A stretch of DNA of 64,000 nucleotides from Streptomyces guryensis. GTDB taxonomy: Bacteria > Actinomycetota > Actinomycetes > Streptomycetales > Streptomycetaceae. The notes beneath the pieces are model-generated. The model was not told the DNA's origin and searched no databases. It was given only the letters and a program-made list of their open reading frames with translations. This document shows, piece after piece, positions 59,237 through 64,000 of this stretch. The stretch lies in assembly GCF_021261325.1 (NCBI RefSeq), contig NZ_JAJSBI010000016.1, positions 1-64,000 of the forward strand, written 5' to 3'. The stretch's first letter is position 1. Each line of letters starts with the position of its first letter. The translations under genes and the position numbers were made by a program.

Positions 59237-60487
59237 TCATGGGGGACCGGAGCCGTTCAGCCAGAACGCTCCGTACACGGCCGACGCCACCGCGACACCG
59301 CCCACCACCAGTGCAGACCGGGACGTGCGCAGCCGGGACAGGGCCAGGGCCAGGGGCAGCAGCAGCGGGAACGCCGGCAGCAGCAGACGCGGTTTCGAGC
59401 CGAAGTAGCTCGACGCGCACAGCGCGAGCGCGGTGACCACACCCGCGTAGACCAGCAGCGGGAGCGGCTGGCGCTGCCGTACGCAGACGACGTACAGCCG
59501 GACCACCAGCCCGACCCCGACGAGGATCCCGGCGCCCGCGAGGGCCGACGGGAACGACGTGAACTTGTCGGCGACGAAGCGGGCGAAGGCCAGGCCGCCG
59601 TCGAAACCGTTGCGCCAGCCCGCCTGGACGTCGAGGTAGCCCACCGGGCCCCTGCCGGTGCGGTGGCCCACCCACAGGACGTAGCCGGCGGCACCCAGCG
59701 GGGCCAGGAGCATGGCCAGGGCGCGTCGTACGACCGCGGGGGCGCGCGGTGCGTCCGGCGCTCCGCCGGATGATCCGACACGCTGCGTGGAGCCGTCTCC
59801 GGGCGGCGTGGGAGCGCGTTCGCCCGCGCGCGCGTCCGCCGTGCTCCTCTCTCGCACGAACGAGGTGACCCCGGCCGCCCAGACGGCCGCGACGACGGCG
59901 AGCCCGACCGGCCGGGTCAGCCCCGCCAGCGCGGCCAGCGTCCCCGCCGTCAGCCAGCGGCCGGTCAGGACCGCGTACAGCGACCAGGCGGCGAGCGCCG
60001 TGAACAGCGACTCGCTGTACGCCATCGACTGCACGATCGCGACGGGCAGGACGGCCCACAGCAGCACCGCGCACACCCCTGCCCGGCGGCCGTGCACATG
60101 CTCCGCGACCGCGAAGATCCCCCAGGCCGCCGCGAGCGAGGCGAGCAGGCTGACGACGAAACCGGCGTCGGCGCAAGAGAGGGGGCTCACCGCCGCGAGG
60201 ACCCGCTCCAGCCAGGGCAGCAGCGGGAAGAAGGCCAGATTCGAGTGCACGTCGCCGTTCGGCAGCCGCACCTCGTAGCCGTAACCGAGCTCGGCGACCC
60301 TCGTGTACCAGAGCGCGTCCCAGCGGGCCGTCAGCAGCGTGTACGCGCTCTTGCCGCGCGCGGCGCTCCACAGGGCCAGCACGAGCAGGCCCAGAGCGCG
60401 CACGGCCACGTACCCGAGGAGGGCAGGGGCGGCACGCCGCGGGGCCGTCCCGCGAGGCGGCGCGACGCGTGTCAGAAGGTCGGTCAC
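59237..60487 (-). CDS. PIG-V-like membrane mannosyltransferase
   Basis: 416 aa. Multi-helix GT-C enzyme: TARWDALWYTRVAELGYGYE and LAFFPLLPWLERVLA near the N-terminus, AYSESLFTALAAWSLYAVLTG, AGLTRPVGL, and FGSKPRLLLPAFPLLLPLAL, all typical of the PIG-V/Mannosyl_trans2 family that uses polyprenyl-phosphate mannose. GTG at 60487 is preferred: GATAAT lies 7 nt upstream, fitting a leaderless start; an ATG at 60535 would add 16 Arg-rich residues without a ribosome site. A ~45-residue Thr/Arg/Ser/Pro loop interrupts the middle. Confidence 0.83.
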   Translation of the reverse strand: MTDLLTRVAPPRGTAPRRAAPALLGYVAVRALGLLVLALWSAARGKSAYTLLTARWDALWYTRVAELGYGYEVRLPNGDVHSNLAFFPLLPWLERVLAAVSPLSCADAGFVVSLLASLAAAWGIFAVAEHVHGRRAGVCAVLLWAVLPVAIVQSMAYSESLFTALAAWSLYAVLTGRWLTAGTLAALAGLTRPVGLAVVAAVWAAGVTSFVRERSTADARAGERAPTPPGDGSTQRVGSSGGAPDAPRAPAVVRRALAMLLAPLGAAGYVLWVGHRTGRGPVGYLDVQAGWRNGFDGGLAFARFVADKFTSFPSALAGAGILVGVGLVVRLYVVCVRQRQPLPLLVYAGVVTALALCASSYFGSKPRLLLPAFPLLLPLALALSRLRTSRSALVVGGVAVASAVYGAFWLNGSGPP

Positions 60488-60553
60488 GGGCTCGATTATC
60501 GACGGCCGACTGAACCGGAGGGCCCGGCGGGGCATGGCCAGGGAGGAGGGGGA

Positions 60554-60567
60554 GTGGCGTACGCCAC
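60554..60567. promoter_or_regulatory. Perfect 14-bp palindrome in a divergent promoter region
   Basis: GTGGCGTACGCCAC is fully symmetric and lies between the divergent starts of the mannosyltransferase and the MFS exporter. The length suits a dimeric repressor site such as a TetR or MarR operator. No regulator gene is adjacent. Confidence 0.4.
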
Positions 60568-60748
60568 ACCGGTCTGTGCGAAGTCTGAGAGGTCCGCCAC
60601 GTGACCTTTACACGAACTCGCGTACGCTGACCAGTCACTCGCCTTCGTTGCGCGGGCCGGAGACCACCGCTCCTCTCCGGCCGAGATCACGGGGAGTCCC
60701 CACCCCGTGTGCCCGCCGACCGCGAGGGAACATCTGGGAGGTACGTAC

Positions 60749-62350
60749 ATGTCCGGGACGACCACGGCCGCCGCTGCGCTGCGCCGTCGGGCGGCCGGGG
60801 CCGGCGCCAACCGCTGGGTCGTCCTCTTCGTCCTCTGCACGAGCCTGCTGCTGGTCGCGGTCGACGCGACCGTGCTGCACGTGGCGGTCCCCGCCGTCAC
60901 CGAGGACCTCAAGCCCGGCGCGATAGAGCTGCTCTGGATCGTCGACGTCTACCCCCTCGTCTGCGCCTCGATGCTGATCCTCTTCGGCACGCTCGGCGAC
61001 CGGGTCGGCCGCAGAAGGATCCTGCTGCTCGGCTACGGCCTCTTCGGCGTCGCCTCCGGCCTCGCGGCCCTCGCCCACGACCCGCAGGTACTGATCCTGG
61101 CCCGGGCGCTGCTCGGCGTCGGCGGCGCGATGATCATGCCCGCGACGCTCTCGATCCTCCGCCAGGTCTTCCCCGACCGGCGTGAACGGGCCCTCGCGAT
61201 CGGCGTCTGGAGCGCGGTCGCCGCGGTCGGCGCGGCGGTCGGCCCGCTGCTCGGCGGCTTCCTGCTGGAGCACTTCTGGTGGGGTTCGGTCTTCCTCGTC
61301 AACATCCCGCTGATGCTGGTCAGCCTGCCGGTGGGCCGGCTGCTGCTGCCCGAGTCGCGGGGCGCCGGCGACGGCCCCTGGGACGTGGTCGGCGCACTGA
61401 TGGCCGCGGCCGGCCTGTTCGGCGTGGTGCTCGGCGTGAAGCGCCTGGGCGGGGGCGAGCCGGGCGGATTCACCGTGGTGCCGCTGATCGTGGGCGCGCT
61501 GCTGCTGGTCCTCTTCGTACGACGACAGCGGCGCCGTGCGCATCCGCTGGTGGACCTCGGGATGTTCGCCCGTCCCGCGTTCAGTACGGCTGTCGGCTGC
61601 ATCGTGCTGGCGATGCTCGCGCTGGTCGGCCTGGAGCTGATCGCCGCGCAGTATCTGCAGCTGGTGCTGGGGCTGTCGCCGCTGGAGACGGGGCTGCGAC
61701 TGCTGCCGCTGACGTTCGCGGCGATGGCGGCGGGGCTGGCGGGCGCGCGGATGCTGCGCCGCTTCGGCCCGCGCCGGATGGTGTGCTTCGGGTTCTGCCT
61801 GACCGCCGGGGCCGTGGTGCTGCTGACCGCGATGGGCGGGACGGACAACGCCGGGCTGATGGTGTCCGTGTTCCTGCTGCTGGGCTTCGGCCTGGAGACC
61901 ACGCTCTTCGGGGCGTACGAGTCGATGCTGAGCGAGGCTCCGCCGGCGCAGGCGGGTGGGGCGGCCGCGATCGGCGAGACCTCGTACCAGCTCGGGGCGG
62001 GGATCGGTATCGCGCTGCTCGGGAGCGTGATGAACGCGGCGTATGCGCCCGGACTGGCGTCCGTTCCGGGGGTTCCTTCGGCGGCCTCGGCCTCGGCGGC
62101 GCAGTCGCTGGGGGAGGCGTACCAGGTTGCCGCGCAGCTGGGTGGGGGTCTCGGGGCTGCCCTGCGGCGGGCCGCGCAGGACTCGTTCGTGCACGGGCTG
62201 CATGTGACCTTGCTGGTCAGCGCAGTGCTGTTGCTGCTGGGGGCGGTGATGGCGCTGCGGTTGCCGCGGGTCATGCAGTGCGGGTCGCCTGCGGCGCCTG
62301 TGGAGGTGCCGGCGCCACGGGAAGTTGCTGACTCCCGGGTATCGGCCTGA
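60749..62350 (+). CDS. MFS exporter, DHA2 (14-helix) family
   Basis: 533 aa. Helix 1 LLLVAVDATVLHVAVPAV, helix 2 LLWIVDVYPLVCASMLILFG, motif A GDRVGRRRIL and motif C-like AVGAAVGPLLGGF define a QacA/EmrB-type proton antiporter; long Ala/Ser-rich loop before the last helix. Exports cationic drugs or dyes by family analogy. ATG at 60749 with GGGAGGT 6 nt upstream, a strong site. Divergent from the mannosyltransferase. Confidence 0.92.
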   Translation: MSGTTTAAAALRRRAAGAGANRWVVLFVLCTSLLLVAVDATVLHVAVPAVTEDLKPGAIELLWIVDVYPLVCASMLILFGTLGDRVGRRRILLLGYGLFGVASGLAALAHDPQVLILARALLGVGGAMIMPATLSILRQVFPDRRERALAIGVWSAVAAVGAAVGPLLGGFLLEHFWWGSVFLVNIPLMLVSLPVGRLLLPESRGAGDGPWDVVGALMAAAGLFGVVLGVKRLGGGEPGGFTVVPLIVGALLLVLFVRRQRRRAHPLVDLGMFARPAFSTAVGCIVLAMLALVGLELIAAQYLQLVLGLSPLETGLRLLPLTFAAMAAGLAGARMLRRFGPRRMVCFGFCLTAGAVVLLTAMGGTDNAGLMVSVFLLLGFGLETTLFGAYESMLSEAPPAQAGGAAAIGETSYQLGAGIGIALLGSVMNAAYAPGLASVPGVPSAASASAAQSLGEAYQVAAQLGGGLGAALRRAAQDSFVHGLHVTLLVSAVLLLLGAVMALRLPRVMQCGSPAAPVEVPAPREVADSRVSA

Positions 62351-62370
62351 CCCTGCCGTAACCGGTCGTC

Positions 62371-62412
62371 GGTTTGCTGCGGCGCCCCTGTGGCTGGTCG
62401 CGCGGTTCCCCT
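62371..62412 (+). repeat. Dispersed Streptomyces intergenic repeat, degenerate copy 2
   Basis: CTGTGGCTGGTCGCGCGGTT and following CCCC match the core of the repeat at 10330-10386 with several changes. It sits just after the MFS gene stop. Confidence 0.5.
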
Positions 62413-62478
62413 CGCCTCGTCAGGGCGCGTGTACTGGACGTGGAGGAGACTGCACCGTAACGTCGGCCTCAAAGTCGT

Positions 62479-62495
62479 AACTAGCGGTGCTAGTT
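62479..62495 (+). promoter_or_regulatory. Inverted-repeat operator upstream of the acyl-CoA dehydrogenase
   Basis: AACTAGC-GGT-GCTAGTT is a perfect 7-bp inverted repeat with a 3-nt spacer, 23 nt before the start codon, followed by TTT. Position and size suggest a TetR-type repressor site; as RNA it could also form a small hairpin. Confidence 0.6.
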
Positions 62496-62518
62496 TTTCG
62501 TGCGTGCCGGAGGGTCCT

Positions 62519-63709
62519 ATGTCTGCGTCCTCGAAACTGCCCCCCTTTGACCCGGCCGATCCCCTCGGCATCGACGACCTGCTGGAACCCGAGGACCTCG
62601 CCGTCCGGGACACCGTGCGCGCCTGGGCCGCCGACCGGGTTCTGCCGCACGTCGCCGACTGGTACGAGCAGGGGGAGCTGCCTCAGATCCGGGAGCTTGC
62701 CCGCGAACTCGGCGGCATCGGGGCCCTCGGGATGTCGCTCAGCGGGTACGGGTGTGCGGGGGCCAGTGCCGTGCAGTACGGGCTTGCCTGTCTGGAGCTG
62801 GAGGCCGCCGACTCCGGGATCCGGTCCCTCGTCTCCGTGCAGGGGTCCCTCGCGATGTACGCCATCCACCGGTTCGGCAGCGAGGAGCAGAAGCAGCAGT
62901 GGCTGCCGCGGATGGCCGCCGGTGAGGCCATCGGGTGCTTCGGGCTGACCGAGCCCGATCACGGGTCCGACCCCGCCTCGATGCGCACGCACGCCAAGCG
63001 GGACGGCGGCGACTGGGTCCTCAACGGGCGGAAGATGTGGATCACCAACGGGTCAGTGGCGGCCGTCGCCGTGGTGTGGGCCCAGACGGAGGACGGGATC
63101 CGCGGGTTCGTCGTGCCCACCGACAGCGCCGGGTTCTCCGCGCCGGAGATCAAGCACAAGTGGTCCCTGCGGGCCAGTGTGACGAGTGAGCTCGTCCTCG
63201 ACGACGTTCGGTTGCCCGCCGATGCCGTACTGCCCGAGGTCTTCGGCCTCAAGGGTCCGCTCAGCTGTCTCTCGCACGCCCGGTACGGCATCGTCTGGGG
63301 AGCCATGGGGGCGGCCCGCAGCTGCTTCGAGGCCGCCGTCGACTACGCGAAGTCACGGGAGCAGTTCGGGCGGCCCATCGGGGGGTTCCAGCTCACCCAG
63401 GCCAAGCTCGCCGACATGGCGGTCGAACTGCACAAGGGGATTCTGCTCGCCCACCATCTGGGGCGGCGCATGGACGCCGGCCGCCTGCGTCCCGAGCAGG
63501 TCAGCTTCGGCAAGCTCAACAACGTACGAGAGGCGATCGAGATCTGCCGTACGTCACGGACGATCCTCGGCGCCAACGGGATCTCGCTCGAATACCCCGT
63601 CATGCGGCACGCGACCAACCTCGAGTCGGTGCTGACGTACGAAGGCACCGTCGAGATGCACCAGCTCGTACTGGGCAAGGCGCTCACCGGACTCGACGCC
63701 TTCCGGTAA
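62519..63709 (+). CDS. Acyl-CoA dehydrogenase (glutaryl-CoA dehydrogenase-like)
   Basis: 396 aa. Family landmarks: CFGLTEPDHGSDPASMRTHA (FAD/substrate), KMWITNGSVAAVAVVWAQT, GRPIGGFQLTQAKLADM, and ANGISLEYPVMRHATNLESV followed by TYEGTVEMHQLVLGKALTG with the catalytic Glu in YEGT. The YEGT and ARYGI-type signatures are closest to glutaryl-CoA dehydrogenases. Oxidises an acyl-CoA in lysine/tryptophan-type or fatty acid breakdown. ATG at 62519 with GGAGGG 4 nt upstream; an operator-like repeat lies just before. Confidence 0.9.
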   Translation: MSASSKLPPFDPADPLGIDDLLEPEDLAVRDTVRAWAADRVLPHVADWYEQGELPQIRELARELGGIGALGMSLSGYGCAGASAVQYGLACLELEAADSGIRSLVSVQGSLAMYAIHRFGSEEQKQQWLPRMAAGEAIGCFGLTEPDHGSDPASMRTHAKRDGGDWVLNGRKMWITNGSVAAVAVVWAQTEDGIRGFVVPTDSAGFSAPEIKHKWSLRASVTSELVLDDVRLPADAVLPEVFGLKGPLSCLSHARYGIVWGAMGAARSCFEAAVDYAKSREQFGRPIGGFQLTQAKLADMAVELHKGILLAHHLGRRMDAGRLRPEQVSFGKLNNVREAIEICRTSRTILGANGISLEYPVMRHATNLESVLTYEGTVEMHQLVLGKALTGLDAFR

Positions 63710-63720
63710 CCCTGCGCGGG

Positions 63721-63745
63721 GGCAGGGCCGGTGAGCGGCCCTGCC
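63721..63745. terminator. Bidirectional terminator between the dehydrogenase and sepF
   Basis: GGCAGGGCC (63721-63729) pairs with GGCCCTGCC (63737-63745) around a 7-nt loop, exactly filling the gap between convergent stops. Confidence 0.75.
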
Positions 63746-64000
63746 TCAGCTCTGGTTGAAGAAACCGTCCGAACGGTGCTGCGCCGGCTCCCCGCTGACG
63801 ATTTCCGTGTCGGCGGGCGTGAGCAGGAACACGCGGTTGGAGACGCGGTCGATCGAACCGCGCAGGCCGAAGATGAGCCCCGCGGCGAAGTCGACGACGC
63901 GCTTGGCGTCGCCCGCCTCCATGGCGGTGAGGTTCACGATGACCGGAACGCCCTCGCGGAACAGCTCACCGATGGCGCGGGCGTCCCGGAAGCTGTCCGG
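63746..64000 (-). CDS. sepF: SepF-like cell division protein (partial, 5' end outside window)
   Basis: The last 84 residues are present and the gene runs off the right edge. SFRDARAIGELFREGVPVIV, NLTAMEAGDAKRVVDFAAGL and GLRGSIDRVSNRVFLLTPAD are the SepF (DUF552) core, which anchors FtsZ to the membrane. It ends PAQHRSDGFFNQS. Streptomyces have several SepF paralogues; the gene order here matches the copy outside the dcw cluster (SepF2 type), so it is probably not the main one. Confidence 0.88.
   Translation of the reverse strand, partial: PDSFRDARAIGELFREGVPVIVNLTAMEAGDAKRVVDFAAGLIFGLRGSIDRVSNRVFLLTPADTEIVSGEPAQHRSDGFFNQS

Noticed and set aside
59055..59408. Small plus-strand gene upstream of the PAP2 gene
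   Set aside because: No ribosome site, AT-rich promoter-like start and a C-terminal part antisense to the mannosyltransferase.

Overview
The window is high-GC DNA with GTG and TTG starts, mycothiol-type enzymes, iron boxes and long overlapping operons. The gene order matches the core region of a Streptomyces chromosome. It opens in the tail of an rRNA operon (23S 3' end, 5S, perfect-stem terminator) and runs through HAD phosphatase-tlyA-nadK-recN-pyrG-Nudix-ald-parA-scpA-scpB-rluB-aroH-tyrA-cmk-plsC-der. It ends inside sepF at the right edge. Much of this backbone (TPR gene, HAD, tlyA, nadK, recN, pyrG, Nudix, parA, scpAB, rluB, cmk, der) is also conserved in mycobacteria; other genes are inserted between the blocks.

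Layout. 1-2.4 kb: rRNA tail, then a TPR protein with an unusual Arg/Asp/Gly-rich repeat half. 2.4-10.3 kb: DUF1015, HAD phosphatase, an iron-box-controlled siderophore ABC core (two permeases and an ATPase, no binding protein), SCP2 protein, tlyA, nadK. 10.5-19 kb: recN, a GT4 glycosyltransferase, a PucR regulator, an FAD oxidase, a GH15 enzyme. 19.4-25.4 kb: pyrG, ADP-ribose Nudix, a STAND/TPR ATPase, ald. 25.7-31 kb: one overlapping operon of ParA, a ribbon-helix-helix protein, ScpA, ScpB and a pseudouridine synthase, linking ParA-type positioning to condensin. 31-34.9 kb: ECF sigma factor coupled to a DinB/MDMPI protein, an MFS exporter, DUF72. 34.97-38.2 kb: an NrtR-like Nudix regulator, an ADP-ribosylglycohydrolase and two RlaP-type nucleotidyltransferases. 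38.2-39.9 kb: a Rieske/membrane/secreted-protein redox operon. 40.1-44.7 kb: aroH-tyrA and cmk-plsC-der.

44.7-64 kb is more accessory: two conserved hypotheticals, two tandem Rpf-LysM muralytic proteins, a branched-chain-type ABC importer in which both permeases and one ATPase are one polypeptide, a divergent substrate-binding lipoprotein, a WYL regulator, an isolated cytochrome oxidase subunit I, an I78 inhibitor, PAP2 phosphatase, a PIG-V-like mannosyltransferase, a second MFS exporter, an acyl-CoA dehydrogenase and partial sepF.

Best candidates for something new: (1) the NrtR-Nudix/ADP-ribosylglycohydrolase/double-RlaP cluster with its palindromic operator, which looks like NAD- or ADP-ribose-linked RNA end processing; (2) the LivH-LivM-LivG fusion, whose ATPase pair has all its motif losses confined to one composite ATP site; (3) the ParA-RHH pair translationally coupled to scpAB; (4) the Arg/Asp/Gly-repeat TPR protein directly behind the rRNA operon. 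Several gene pairs overlap convergently by 69-125 nt. All functions are inferred from sequence motifs and family knowledge; no searches were run.
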